NCBI RefSeq assembly: GCF_011390835.1
Contig: NZ_JAABRQ010000014.1
Span: 40,300-104,299, forward strand
DNA from: Hydrogenophaga sp.
GTDB taxonomy: Bacteria > Pseudomonadota > Gammaproteobacteria > Burkholderiales > Burkholderiaceae_C
Reading direction: 5' to 3'
DNA length: 64,000 bases
The stretch's first letter is position 1. Every line of letters begins with the position of its first letter. Below the pieces are notes generated by a model. That model did no database searches and was not told the origin of the DNA. It worked only from the letters and a program-made list of their open reading frames with translations. Below, piece by piece: positions 9,732-19,814 of the stretch. Both the position numbers and the translations under genes were made by a program.

Positions 9732-11093
9732 ATGAAACACCTCCACCCATCCATTGGCCAAGCCCGTTTACGCGGTCACGCCCTGAGCCGGCTGACCGCT
9801 GGCATCTGCCTGGCGCTGGGGGTCGGCGCGGTCCACGCACAAAGCCTGGTGGAACTGTACGAAGCAGCGCGCGGCTTCGACGCCACCTACCTGTCGGCCC
9901 GCTCCCAGTTCGACGCCAGCGTGGCCCGCGCCGAACAGGCCCGCGCCGGCCTGCTGCCGCAGGTGGGGCTGGGCGCAGGCGCCAGCTGGACCAATCGCGA
10001 CAGCTCGGTGGCTGCGCTCGACGGTACCAGCAACAGCCAGAACGTCACGCTTTCGGCCAGCCAGCCCCTGTACCGCCCGGCCAACAAGATCATCAACGAC
10101 CAGGGGCAACGCTCGGTGGAAGTGGCCAAGGTGCAGCTGCAGGCGGCTGAACAAGACCTGATCGTGCGCACTACGCAGGCGTATTTCGACGTGCTCGCTG
10201 CCGAAGACACGCTCACCTTTGTCAAGGCACAAAAAACCGCGGTGTCCGAACAACTGGCCGCCGCCAAACGCAATTTTGAGGTCGGCACGAGCACCATCAC
10301 AGACTCGCGCGAGGCGCAGGCTCGCTTCGACCTCACCACGGCGCAAGAGATCGCCGCCGAAAACGATCTTCGCGTAAAAAAGCTGGCCCTTGATCAGCTG
10401 GTTGGCCAGAACGGCACTGCCCCCAAGCCTCTGGTGGCACCCGTCCAATTGCCACCGCTCTCACCCGCTGATCCGCAGGCGTGGGTCAGCCAGTCGGAAA
10501 TACTCAGCCCCAATGTGTTGCAGGCGCAAAAGGGCCTGGAGATCGCGCAGCTCGAAACCCAGAAAGCCGAAGCGGGACACCTGCCCACACTGGACTTGGT
10601 GGGGCAGTACCAGATCGCTCGCGGGCCTTCAGGTTTCACCACGATCCCAGGCAACGTCCGCAACAACAACGCCACCGTCGGCCTGCAGTTCAACATGCCG
10701 CTGTTCGCCGGCTACGCCATCCAGAACCGAGTCAAGGAAACCCTGTCGCTGGAAGAAAAAGCCCGCGCCGACCTCGAAGCTGCCAAGCGCGCCGTAGCCC
10801 AGGCTACCCGCACTGCCTATTTCGGCGTGCTCTCAGGTCAAAGCCAGGTCAAAGCCCTTGAAGCTGCGGAGGCCTCCAGCCAGAGCGCTCTCGATGCCAA
10901 CAAGCTCGGCTACCAAGTGGGCGTGCGAATCAACATTGACGTGCTCAACGCCCAGAGTCAGCTGTTCCAGACCAAACGCGATCTGGCCTTGGCACGCTAC
11001 AACGTGCTGATCGGTGAGCTGAGGCTGCGGCAGGCGAGTGGACAGCTCACGGCTGACGACTTGCTCCCGGTGAATGCGCTGCTGGCACGTTAG
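9732..11093 (+). CDS. tolC: TolC family outer membrane protein
   Basis: Signal peptide then LVELYEAARGFDATYLSARSQFDASVARAEQARAGLLPQVGLGA; TolC repeats. Confidence 0.9.
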   Translation: MKHLHPSIGQARLRGHALSRLTAGICLALGVGAVHAQSLVELYEAARGFDATYLSARSQFDASVARAEQARAGLLPQVGLGAGASWTNRDSSVAALDGTSNSQNVTLSASQPLYRPANKIINDQGQRSVEVAKVQLQAAEQDLIVRTTQAYFDVLAAEDTLTFVKAQKTAVSEQLAAAKRNFEVGTSTITDSREAQARFDLTTAQEIAAENDLRVKKLALDQLVGQNGTAPKPLVAPVQLPPLSPADPQAWVSQSEILSPNVLQAQKGLEIAQLETQKAEAGHLPTLDLVGQYQIARGPSGFTTIPGNVRNNNATVGLQFNMPLFAGYAIQNRVKETLSLEEKARADLEAAKRAVAQATRTAYFGVLSGQSQVKALEAAEASSQSALDANKLGYQVGVRINIDVLNAQSQLFQTKRDLALARYNVLIGELRLRQASGQLTADDLLPVNALLAR

Positions 11094-11106
11094 GGCTTTC
11101 TGAAGA

Positions 11107-12210
11107 ATGGGCCTTCTGAAATGGAAACTGGTCCGCGAGATCAACCGCATCAGGCAACAGCTGCGCGGCATCCCTGAGTTTTTCAGTGAGCCGGCTCAAC
11201 GAAGGCAGCACGATGCGCAGCGCTCGGTGTTGCTGGAGCCCCAGCACGGCGATGTGGCGAAGAGAAAGAAGATTGCCCTGTTGCTTGTGTACCAACCCCA
11301 AGGGGTAGCAGACTCCACGCGGTGGACCTGCGAACACCTGGTGGCCAAAGGCTACTCGCCGCTCATCATCAGCAACGCCCCACTTTCTGCAGCTGACCGT
11401 CAAATGCTCGCGCCCTGGGTCTGGCGCATGGCCGAACGTCCCAATTTTGGCTATGACTTTGGTGGCTACCGAGACGGCATCTGGCTTCTACAGCAGTGGC
11501 AGATCGCCCCCGAGACACTGATCGTGCTCAACGACAGCATATGGTTTCCATTGACTGGCAACGAAACGCTCATCGATTGCATGGAAGGCAGTTCAGCAGA
11601 CTTTGTCGGGGCGCTGCAGCTCGATCCTCTTCGCCAGGTTGAGGGTATCCCACGTAAAAAGCGCCCCTTCTTCGGATCTTTTTTCTTGATGTTCAAGCGC
11701 AATGCCTGGGAGCACTCGGCTTTCCGGATGTTCTGGAGTGGATACGAGAACACCAGCAACAAATACAAGACCATCCGACGGGGAGAGCGGGGTCTATCGC
11801 ATGCGTTGATGGACGCTGGCGTTTCATACGAGGCCATTTACACGCGATCGGGACTGGATGCCTACCTTGGCCGACAATCCAACCATGCTTTGGTGCGGGT
11901 CTTGCAACAGTTAGTGACGATTGATGAGCGCCTGGAGACCCAGATCGCCGATGCGGTCATTCAGTTCGATTCCTCGCCAGAGTGGCGCAATAGAGCACTG
12001 GAACTCGCCATGGCCGCCACGGAAAAACAGAATATCCTCGCTACGGCGCCCATCGCCTCGCTCAGCGTCTTTGCTGTGCCATATCTCAAGAAATCCCGTG
12101 ACTGGAACAACCTTAAGGCTTTGTACAAGGTGCGGGATGCCATGCTGGAAGGCAGCCTGCCGATCGCTCACGCATCCATCATGAATGACTTGAATGCGCT
12201 GCTGGACTGA
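11107..12210 (+). CDS. rhamnan synthesis F (RgpF)-like protein
   Basis: IALLLVYQPQGVADSTRWTCEHLVAKGYSPLIISNAPL...RPNFGYDFGGYRDGI...LIVLNDSIWFPL. Confidence 0.8.
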   Translation: MGLLKWKLVREINRIRQQLRGIPEFFSEPAQRRQHDAQRSVLLEPQHGDVAKRKKIALLLVYQPQGVADSTRWTCEHLVAKGYSPLIISNAPLSAADRQMLAPWVWRMAERPNFGYDFGGYRDGIWLLQQWQIAPETLIVLNDSIWFPLTGNETLIDCMEGSSADFVGALQLDPLRQVEGIPRKKRPFFGSFFLMFKRNAWEHSAFRMFWSGYENTSNKYKTIRRGERGLSHALMDAGVSYEAIYTRSGLDAYLGRQSNHALVRVLQQLVTIDERLETQIADAVIQFDSSPEWRNRALELAMAATEKQNILATAPIASLSVFAVPYLKKSRDWNNLKALYKVRDAMLEGSLPIAHASIMNDLNALLD

Positions 12211-12372
12211 GCGAGTTGCAGCAACCATGGCTCCGCAAAAATCGACCCGCAGGCAACTTGCAATGGCTCCGTCTGCGCCATCCGAACACGTGCTCTGTGT
12301 CTGCTTCCCTCGCCAGACCTGATCCAGAGTTCGCCCGATCTTGGGTGACACCTGTATTTCCCCTAGCCTCCA

Positions 12373-13641
12373 ATGCTGTCCTCTGCATCTAACCCCAGCG
12401 CCTGGCCTCAGTGGCGAAACTTCACCGATCAGTGGTGTGGTTGGGCCGTGGTGGCCATGGTCTTTGCGGCGCCAATTTCTCGGTCACTCTTCATCGTGAC
12501 GGGCTTGCTGTTTGCGCTCGGCTGGATGGTACAAGGCCAATTCCAGACGAAGGCGGCGCTCTTGGCCAAGCAGCCAGTCACAGCACCTTTGCTGCTTCTT
12601 GCTGGCATAGTTGTTTGCTGGTCTGTCTTCAGTCCTGCGCCATGGGACGCCATTTTGACCAGCCTGAAGGTCTACTCCAAGTTACTGTTGGTTCTGATGA
12701 TTCTGTTCACATTGACTGAGGAACGCTGGCGAAACCGTGCGTGGTGGGCATTTGGAATCTCGATGAGCATCGTGGTGGCGTCGACCTATGCCAATGTGCT
12801 GCTTGATCTGCCATGGTCGAAGACACAAAACCAAGGGCTGGGTCAGGATCACAGTGTGTTCATTGAACATGTGTCACAAAGCGTGATGACCGCTGTGGCT
12901 GTCGCTTGGATACTCCAACATGCCACCACCTGCAAAACCTGGGCTGGCCGTTTTGCTTGGGGTAGCGCCGCCGTCTTGGCGTTTTGCAGCGTGCTGTTCC
13001 TGCTTGCAGGTCGCTCCGGTCTGGTGGCCATGGCTCTGGTCACAGTGGTGTTCATTGCCTTGGCCACACCCAAGTCTAAGCGTCTGCCAGTGACCCTGGC
13101 CGCTGGTCTGATCGGCCTTGCCGCCATGGTTTCCAGCCCCTTGATTAAAGACCGTATCCTTCTCGGATACCACGAGGTGATCAACTACCAGCCCTTTGAA
13201 TTGACTTCACTGGGTGCACGCATCGATATGTGGCGCTTTGCCCTGGATCGAACACTGGACCAGCCCTTGTTGGGCAGCGGCATCGGCACCTACCACCAAC
13301 AGGCAGCGAAGCACTTTGGGCACTGCACCTGGGTTTGCGACCATCCGCACAACCAGTACCTCTTCTTCGGTATGGAACTTGGCTTGCCTGGTTTGCTGGC
13401 GTTCGTTTGGCTGCTGTGGCGCATCGGTGCGGTCGCACACGCATCGCCCTTCCCCGAACGAGCAACGCTCTTCGCTTTCTTGCTGATTCTTGTGGTGGAC
13501 AGCCTGATCAATGTGCCGTTTTGGTGGCGCGGACAGAGCTATTTCACCTACTCAATGCTCGGCCTTTTGCTCGCCAGCAATTCGCTGGAAAAGTCGACCG
13601 ACAAGGGGCAAAGGCTCAAGGCTTGTGAGCCACCAGCTTGA
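12373..13641 (+). CDS. O-antigen ligase family protein (Wzy_C domain)
   Basis: Multi-TM; LTSLGARIDMWRFALDRTLDQPLLGSGIGTYHQQAAKHFGHCTWVCDHPHNQYLFFGMELGLPGLLAFVWLL. Confidence 0.9.
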   Translation: MLSSASNPSAWPQWRNFTDQWCGWAVVAMVFAAPISRSLFIVTGLLFALGWMVQGQFQTKAALLAKQPVTAPLLLLAGIVVCWSVFSPAPWDAILTSLKVYSKLLLVLMILFTLTEERWRNRAWWAFGISMSIVVASTYANVLLDLPWSKTQNQGLGQDHSVFIEHVSQSVMTAVAVAWILQHATTCKTWAGRFAWGSAAVLAFCSVLFLLAGRSGLVAMALVTVVFIALATPKSKRLPVTLAAGLIGLAAMVSSPLIKDRILLGYHEVINYQPFELTSLGARIDMWRFALDRTLDQPLLGSGIGTYHQQAAKHFGHCTWVCDHPHNQYLFFGMELGLPGLLAFVWLLWRIGAVAHASPFPERATLFAFLLILVVDSLINVPFWWRGQSYFTYSMLGLLLASNSLEKSTDKGQRLKACEPPA

Positions 13642-14650
13642 TGAAGTCTTGCCCGTGAGGTGTTCTATCCAGTGACTGCCGCAATTGCCTCGCTTGCGCC
13701 CGATCTTGTGAGCGTATCCGCTTGTTGCCGTTTGCGATGCGTGCAGACTCCCTGATGGTTTCCAGTTGCTGATCACACCTTGAATCCACCACAAAGCCCT
13801 GTTCCATCAAGAGACCACTCAACGTGGACTCAGAAAAGATCATGAGGTGTCGAGGTGCCTCCAGTCCACGCCAATAACGACCAAAGTGGAGGTGCACATC
13901 GCTGAGCGCGTTGGGCGTGGCCAAGATCAGAGTGCCTCCTGGCTTGAGTGCTGCAAACACCACGCGAAGCAAATCTCTGGGATCAAAGACGTGTTCGATG
14001 ACATGCGAGCAGTGCACGCAGTCAAAGCTCGAAGGGGACTGAGAGAGACGCTCGTATCCACCATCCCCCACGCTCAAGCCCGCCGCCTGCGCCGCTCGCA
14101 CCGCTTCTGGGTCCATTTCTAGACCCTCCGCCTTCCATCCCAGTTGCAAGGCCAGACTCAGCGTGGCGCCCGAACCGCAACCGACATCCATCAACCGGCC
14201 AGGCGGTAAATCAGCGAGCTCCTGCCACCCGAAGGGCAATGCGATTCGCTGCGCACGCTTCGCAATCGAGGACCTGAACAGCCGAGGCAAGTTGAGGCGC
14301 GGTTCGATGTTGCGATCAAATCGTTCAGACAAGCGCTCGTTCTTCCACCGTTGCCGCCAACTCTGGAACATCGAGTGTGTGCCTTGGCCTGAATGGGTGT
14401 AGTAGCTTGCATAGGCACGACCGATGGACTGTGGGGTAGGCCGCGGGTTCAGATACAAAGTCTCGCAAACAGTGCATCGCCAATAGTGCCAGTGGCCCGG
14501 CGCCGTGTTGAAGCTCCAGTCGGCAACACCTTCGTGTTGCAAGACCCCCTCCGCACTCGAACAAACCGGACAGGCCGAGACAACGTCCAAGTCCTCAATC
14601 GGCCATTCGGAAAACGTCTCGTGATTCAAAATCTTACGCCCCTGTAGCAC
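13616..14650 (-). CDS. class I SAM-dependent methyltransferase with N-terminal Cys cluster
   Basis: VVSACPVCSSAEGVLQHEG...WRCTVCETLYLNPRPTPQSIGRAYASYYTHSG; LMDVGCGSGATLSLALQLGW. Confidence 0.85.
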   Translation of the reverse strand: MLQGRKILNHETFSEWPIEDLDVVSACPVCSSAEGVLQHEGVADWSFNTAPGHWHYWRCTVCETLYLNPRPTPQSIGRAYASYYTHSGQGTHSMFQSWRQRWKNERLSERFDRNIEPRLNLPRLFRSSIAKRAQRIALPFGWQELADLPPGRLMDVGCGSGATLSLALQLGWKAEGLEMDPEAVRAAQAAGLSVGDGGYERLSQSPSSFDCVHCSHVIEHVFDPRDLLRVVFAALKPGGTLILATPNALSDVHLHFGRYWRGLEAPRHLMIFSESTLSGLLMEQGFVVDSRCDQQLETIRESARIANGNKRIRSQDRAQARQLRQSLDRTPHGQDFIKLVAHKP

Positions 14651-14819
14651 TTAATAGAAATCCTCTCGAGGCTCCTGTGGCTATTTGCCAGCCACCTTGA
14701 CAAAGCAGCCATGCCGCTGGATCACACCCAGCCTCGACTGCCATGGCCTACGTTGCAGTCTGACCAACAAACCATTGGAACAAACCATGTTAAGCAGCTC
14801 GGTAGATGCAGATGAGCCG

Positions 14820-15977
14820 TCAGGCATCGGCAAACACCTTTTGCAGCGTCCGGTCCCAGAAGGTGGCATCCGAAAGCACCGCGGCAAACTTATGCGCAGC
14901 GTCACCCGCACCGAAAGAAGAATCCAATTCGAACCTGACTTTCCACCGATCAATCAGGAAACGATCAATGATCGAGTGCTCATCGGCGCGACAACCGACC
15001 ACCGACGGAGATTGGGCACGATTGGTCTGCCGCGTGCCCACATCCAAACTCGGTAGCCCGAGAAACGGCGCCTCCCGTACACCAGCACTGCTGTTCCCGA
15101 CCATTACAGCAGCGTGTCGCATCAGCTCAGAGAAATAGGCGAATCGCATCGACGGTATCTGTCGAAACCGTTCCCTTGGCAGCTCGTCAATTACCGCAAA
15201 AATATCCTCCGTACCAGGGTCGTTGTTGGGCGAGATGACAATAAAGTTGCGTCCACTGGCCTCGAGACGATCGAATAGGGCGCGAGCCTGGGCTCCCATG
15301 GTGGCGACCTCGGAGGTCACCGGATGGAAGATCACGATGCCGTAATCATCAAATGGGATTTCGTAGCGCGCCTTGACCTCCTCGATGGTCACGCCAGATG
15401 GTTGGGCGTGGGTATCGAGTTCGGGTGAGCCGATGTTGTACACGCTGTCGGCGGACTCGCCCAGCGCCAGTACGCGAGCGCGCGCCGCCTCGGAGCTCAC
15501 GAAATGCGTGGCGCACAGCTTGGTGTTGCAGTGGCGGATGCTCTCGTCAATGGTGCCCGACACCTCCCCTCCCTCGATGTGGGCCGAAGGAATGTACTTC
15601 ATGGCGCAGACGATGGACGCTGCCAGTGCCTCGACACGGTCGCCGTGGATCACCACCAGGTCGGGCCGGTGTTCGTGCACGAAGTCGGAGAACCCGAGCA
15701 GCGTCTTGGACAGAATGAACTCCTGCGCGTCGCCCTCGCGCTGGTTCACGAACTCGAAGAACTCGGCACCAGGAAAACGCTTCACTTCCAACCGGGTTTC
15801 GCCGTAGCGTCGCATCATGTGCATCCCAGTGATGAAGAAGCTGATGGCGAAACCCGCCGATGCTGCAGCGGTGGCCAGAGGTTCGAGCTTGCCGAAGTCG
15901 GCTCGCGTGCCGGTGACGAACAGCAGCCGCTTGCCGGTGACGCGCTCCTTGTTGCTCTCGCCTTGCACTTCAGGCAT
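14820..15977 (-). CDS. neuC: UDP-N-acetylglucosamine 2-epimerase (hydrolyzing), NeuC/LegG-like
   Basis: LLFVTGTRADFGKLEPLATAA...VVIHGDRVEALAASIVCAMKYIPSAHIEGGEVSGTIDESIRHCNTKLCATHF. Confidence 0.88.
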   Translation of the reverse strand: MPEVQGESNKERVTGKRLLFVTGTRADFGKLEPLATAAASAGFAISFFITGMHMMRRYGETRLEVKRFPGAEFFEFVNQREGDAQEFILSKTLLGFSDFVHEHRPDLVVIHGDRVEALAASIVCAMKYIPSAHIEGGEVSGTIDESIRHCNTKLCATHFVSSEAARARVLALGESADSVYNIGSPELDTHAQPSGVTIEEVKARYEIPFDDYGIVIFHPVTSEVATMGAQARALFDRLEASGRNFIVISPNNDPGTEDIFAVIDELPRERFRQIPSMRFAYFSELMRHAAVMVGNSSAGVREAPFLGLPSLDVGTRQTNRAQSPSVVGCRADEHSIIDRFLIDRWKVRFELDSSFGAGDAAHKFAAVLSDATFWDRTLQKVFADA

Positions 15978-17022
15978 TCGCCAGCGGCGTCACGCCGTCC
16001 AGATCGCTCCACAGCAACTGCTGGTTGCGCTTGACCGCGCGGGTCAGGCGCGCGCCCACCAGCCGGTCGAAATGTTGCACCGAAATCTCGCCCGAGCCGG
16101 GACGGCGCGCCCAGATATCGGTGGCGCCAACCACATGACCGGCGGGCAGATCCTTGTCGGCGACCATGGAGCCACGTGCGAAGCGGTAAACGTCTTCTTC
16201 GGGCCCGGTGCGCTGCTTGGGGTTGTGCAGCGCGGTGTGGATTTCGCGCGACCGGTCGATCAGGAACTTGAGTTCGGCGGGGTCCATGGAGCAGGAGATG
16301 TCCGGCCCCTTGCGGTAGCGCGTGTCGGTGAAATGGCGCTCCAGAATGCAGGCGCCCAGCGCCACCGAGGCCAGCGCCATCGACGGGCCAATGCTGTGGT
16401 CGGAGAAACCGATCACAGCGAGCGGGAAGGCTGCCCGCAGCTCGTTAATGCCTTGCAGGCTCACGATCTCGGGCGGCGAAGGGTAGAGATTGGTGCACTC
16501 CAGCAGCGCGTATTCGACACCCGCTTCGTCCAGCGCCTGCACCGAAGGCCGCATAGTCTCCACCGTCTGCATGCCGGTACTCATGATGATGGGCTTGCCA
16601 AATCCGGCGATGTGGCGGATCAGCGGCAGGTGGTTGCATTCGCCCGAACCGATCTTGTAGCCGGCCACGCCAATGTCATTCAGAAAATCGGCGGCAGCGC
16701 GTGAAAAAGGTGTGGAGATATAGATCATGCCGAGCGACTCGGCGTGCTTCTTGAGCGCGATCTCGTCGTCCTTGGACAGGGCGCAGCGCTCCATCACCTC
16801 CCAAATGGACACGTCCGCATTGGGCGGAAAGATCTGCTTGGCCTCGTCGGTCATTTCGTCGTCGACGAAATGCGTCTGGTGCTTGACCATTTCGCAGCCA
16901 GCGCTGTGCGCCGCACTGACCATGCCCTTGGCCACGTCCAGGCTACCGCCGTGGTTGATGCCGATCTCGGCGATCACCAGCGGCGGGTGCTGAGGACCAA
17001 TTTCTCGGTGAGCGATTTTCAT
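15970..17022 (-). CDS. neuB: N-acetylneuraminate/legionaminate synthase family protein (NeuB/LegI-like) with C-terminal SAF domain
   Basis: PPLVIAEIGINHGGSLDVAKGMVSAAHSAGCEMVKHQTHFVDDEM...LLECTNLYPSPPEIVSL...IGFSDHSIGPSMALASVALGACILERHFT. Confidence 0.9.
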   Translation of the reverse strand: MKIAHREIGPQHPPLVIAEIGINHGGSLDVAKGMVSAAHSAGCEMVKHQTHFVDDEMTDEAKQIFPPNADVSIWEVMERCALSKDDEIALKKHAESLGMIYISTPFSRAAADFLNDIGVAGYKIGSGECNHLPLIRHIAGFGKPIIMSTGMQTVETMRPSVQALDEAGVEYALLECTNLYPSPPEIVSLQGINELRAAFPLAVIGFSDHSIGPSMALASVALGACILERHFTDTRYRKGPDISCSMDPAELKFLIDRSREIHTALHNPKQRTGPEEDVYRFARGSMVADKDLPAGHVVGATDIWARRPGSGEISVQHFDRLVGARLTRAVKRNQQLLWSDLDGVTPLANA

Positions 17023-17069
17023 GGAAGCGTCCTAGGGAAAGAAATTTTCAGATCGACGTGTCTTCGTCC

Positions 17070-17155
17070 AGCGCACGCCGCAGAACCGGCTCCGCCGGGC
17101 TGCTGGCGTGGCCCCCCCATCGAGGGGAAGGCGCGAAGCGACGCAGAGGGGCATC
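17070..17155. repeat. mosaic intergenic palindromic repeat, copy A
   Basis: cgcacgccgcagaaccggctccgccgggctgctggcgtggcccccccatcgaggggaaggcgcgaagcgacgcagagggg. Confidence 0.6.
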
Positions 17156-17184
17156 TCAGGTACACGGCGTAGGGGTAGTCATCG

Positions 17185-17988
17185 CTACACAGCGGTCCAG
17201 CCGCCCTCGACAAAAAACTGCTGCCCCGTCGAGTACGCCGAAGCATCGGACACCAAGTAGATCATCATGCCCACCATGTCCTCTGGCTTGGCCATGCGGC
17301 CCAGCGGGGTGCGCGCGACGTAGCGGCGAACAAACTCTGGGTCGTGGTTGTTTTGCACTCCACCAGGCACCAGCGTGTTGACCCGGATGCCTTTCTCTCC
17401 CCAGTAGGTGGCGAGCCAGCGCGTGAGGCCGTGCACGCCGGCCTTGGCCGCCGCGTAGCTGGGCAGGGAATTGAATTTCATGCCTTCGTATATACGGTGG
17501 TCGGGTCCGACCACGCCATAGGTGCTCGACACGTTGACCAGGCTACCGCCTCCACCCTGGAGCATGGCCTTGCCGCCTTCGCGGGCCACCAGATAGACAC
17601 CGGTGAGGTTGACGCGGATCGCCTGCTCCCACACCGCCAGGGTGGAGTCTTCAAACGACGTGAACACAGCGCCCTGGCGCATCAGGTGTTCGCCAGTGGC
17701 CGCCGCGTTGTTGAGCACCGCATCAACACGTCCGAATTTCTTCAGCACGGTCTGGAACAGCTCCACCACATCGGCCTCCACGCCCACGTCGCAGACGATG
17801 CCCCACGCGCCTGGGCCTTGAGGCGACTTGACCGCCCGGGCCTTGGCCACCGGATCGGCGGCGGCCAGATCGGCCATCACCACCTGGGCGCCATGTTCGG
17901 CCAGCCCCTGGCAATAGGCCGAGCCCAGCAGACCAGTACCACCGGTCACCACCACCACCTTGCCGGTCAGATCAAATCGTTGTGTCAT
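17185..17988 (-). CDS. SDR family oxidoreductase (PtmA-like in context)
   Basis: KVVVVTGGTGLLGSAYCQGLAEHGAQVVMAD...LVNVSSTYGVVGPDHRIYEGMKFNSLPSYAAAKAGVHGLTRWLATYWG. Confidence 0.88.
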   Translation of the reverse strand: MTQRFDLTGKVVVVTGGTGLLGSAYCQGLAEHGAQVVMADLAAADPVAKARAVKSPQGPGAWGIVCDVGVEADVVELFQTVLKKFGRVDAVLNNAAATGEHLMRQGAVFTSFEDSTLAVWEQAIRVNLTGVYLVAREGGKAMLQGGGGSLVNVSSTYGVVGPDHRIYEGMKFNSLPSYAAAKAGVHGLTRWLATYWGEKGIRVNTLVPGGVQNNHDPEFVRRYVARTPLGRMAKPEDMVGMMIYLVSDASAYSTGQQFFVEGGWTAV

Positions 17989-18008
17989 GTCGTGTCCTGA
18001 GTTGGGTT

Positions 18009-18719
18009 TCAGGTGGGCAGGCCAAGGCGCTTGCGCATCAGGTACTCCACCAGCTCAAAGTCGAATTCGCTGTCGATATCCAGGCTCTTGGCCGAACCGA
18101 TGTCGTAACCCTGCGTGCGGCCCGAGAGCAAGCCGGTGCCGCGCCGCAGGTAGTCGGGCGAGAGCACATAGATGGAGGCCACATGCTCCACCACCTTGGG
18201 CGCGTCCTGCCGCCGCACGATGGGCTTGGGTAGTTGCTTGCAGATGCGAAGGCTGCCGCCTTCGTCCACCTCCAGCATGTTGAAGTAAGGATTCTTGCGC
18301 GCCTCGCAGACGGTGAAGACGGCGTCCACATCGGCGGTTTGAAACTGCGCAATGGCCCTAGAAATGTCGGCCACCTCGCGCAGCGGTGAGGTGCAATCCA
18401 GGTCCACAAAGAGGTCAATCGGGTCGCCAGCAAAGTGAGCGTCGGTGGCGGCCAGCGCGTGCTGCCACACCTCCCACTTGCCCGCGGTGTCGTTGGCGAG
18501 CTCGGCGGGGCGCATGAAAGGCACGTGAGCTCCGGCCTGGCGCGACACCTCGGCAATCGCTTCGCTGTCGGTGGACACCACCACGCGCTTGATTTCCGGG
18601 CAGGCCAGTGCTTGCTCGATGCTCCAGGCGATCAGGGGTTTGCCCAGCAAGGGGCGGAAGTTTTTGCCGGCAACGCCTTTGGAGCCGCCTCGCGCACCGA
18701 TGAAGCAGGTGATGTTCAT
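18009..18719 (-). CDS. CMP-nonulosonate (acylneuraminate) cytidylyltransferase
   Basis: MNITCFIGARGGSKGVAGKNFRPLLGKPLIAWSIEQAL...VVVSTDSEAIAEVSRQAGAHVPFMRPAELA. Confidence 0.9.
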   Translation of the reverse strand: MNITCFIGARGGSKGVAGKNFRPLLGKPLIAWSIEQALACPEIKRVVVSTDSEAIAEVSRQAGAHVPFMRPAELANDTAGKWEVWQHALAATDAHFAGDPIDLFVDLDCTSPLREVADISRAIAQFQTADVDAVFTVCEARKNPYFNMLEVDEGGSLRICKQLPKPIVRRQDAPKVVEHVASIYVLSPDYLRRGTGLLSGRTQGYDIGSAKSLDIDSEFDFELVEYLMRKRLGLPT

Positions 18720-18732
18720 GTCAGTCGATCTT

Positions 18733-19749
18733 TCAAGGGGTCACATCTTCGGGGCGAACACAGCGCCGCTCTCGGTCGGACTGGTGAGCCGCGAGCGCGA
18801 TGCGCAGCACCGACACCGCGTCGGCCAACGAGGACGACGCAGGTAAGCTCGGCTTTTCAATGCGCTGCAGAAAATGCGCCATGTGGTCGCGAAACAAGGT
18901 GTTGCGCTCAAAACCTTCAGGCACGCGGTGCACCACCTCGGGCGCTGCGCCGGCGCGGGTGAGCGACACCGTACCGGCCGCGTAATCCCAGGTCAGCACG
19001 CCGTGGCGACCCACCAGCTCCATCTCACGCCCATAGCCTGGACGCACATAGTCCAGATGCACCTGAGCCAGCACGCCAGAGGCCATGCGCAAGCCGATCT
19101 GGGCGATGCCTTCTGTCTCGATCTCCAGCGCCGGCACGACGCGGGTCATGGCACTCGCATCGACTACCGGGCCGACCAGCCAGTGAACCAGATCGAGCTC
19201 GTGCACCAGATCAAAAATCACACCGCCACCCTGTGCGCGAAAGGCGCCATAGCCCTGGCGGTGGTCGGTACCAGGCCGCCAGTCGGGTAGCCACTGGCCT
19301 ACCGCCGCGCGCACATGCATCAGCTCACCCAAGGCACCGCTGGCCAGGTGCGTCTGCATCCAGCGCAGATTGGGGTGATGCCGCAGCATGAAGCCAGCTT
19401 CCACCACTGTGCCCCGCTCGGCCACGGCATCCACCAGATGCTGAACCTGAGCCAGCGAAGCGGCCAGCGGCTTTTCGATGAAGAGGTGTTTGCCGTGGCG
19501 AGCGGCCTGCAACGCAACGGGCAGGTGCTGATCGGTGCGGTTGGCGACGACGACAGCCTGCACGTCCGAGGCCAGCGCCTGGTTCAGGTCGAGCACGCGT
19601 TGCACGCGTGCATCGTCAAACACCGATCCGCTCTGCGCTGCACCCGAGGCCAGCCGGTAGCTGTACGCTCGGACCTGCACCCCCAAAGCCAGCAGATTGG
19701 CGATGTGTCGCTTGCCGATGGAGCCGGTGCCGACAACCAGAATGTTCAT
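18733..19749 (-). CDS. Gfo/Idh/MocA family oxidoreductase (PtmF-like in context)
   Basis: MNILVVGTGSIGKRHIANLLALGVQVRAYS...LFIEKPLAASLAQVQHLVDAV...GGGVIFDLVHELDLVHWLVG. Confidence 0.88.
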   Translation of the reverse strand: MNILVVGTGSIGKRHIANLLALGVQVRAYSYRLASGAAQSGSVFDDARVQRVLDLNQALASDVQAVVVANRTDQHLPVALQAARHGKHLFIEKPLAASLAQVQHLVDAVAERGTVVEAGFMLRHHPNLRWMQTHLASGALGELMHVRAAVGQWLPDWRPGTDHRQGYGAFRAQGGGVIFDLVHELDLVHWLVGPVVDASAMTRVVPALEIETEGIAQIGLRMASGVLAQVHLDYVRPGYGREMELVGRHGVLTWDYAAGTVSLTRAGAAPEVVHRVPEGFERNTLFRDHMAHFLQRIEKPSLPASSSLADAVSVLRIALAAHQSDRERRCVRPEDVTP

Positions 19750-19814
19750 GCAGGGGAGGTGATTTCAGAGCGAGGATCGGTGGGACAACGGCGGCGTCGA
19801 ACCCAGGGCCTTAC

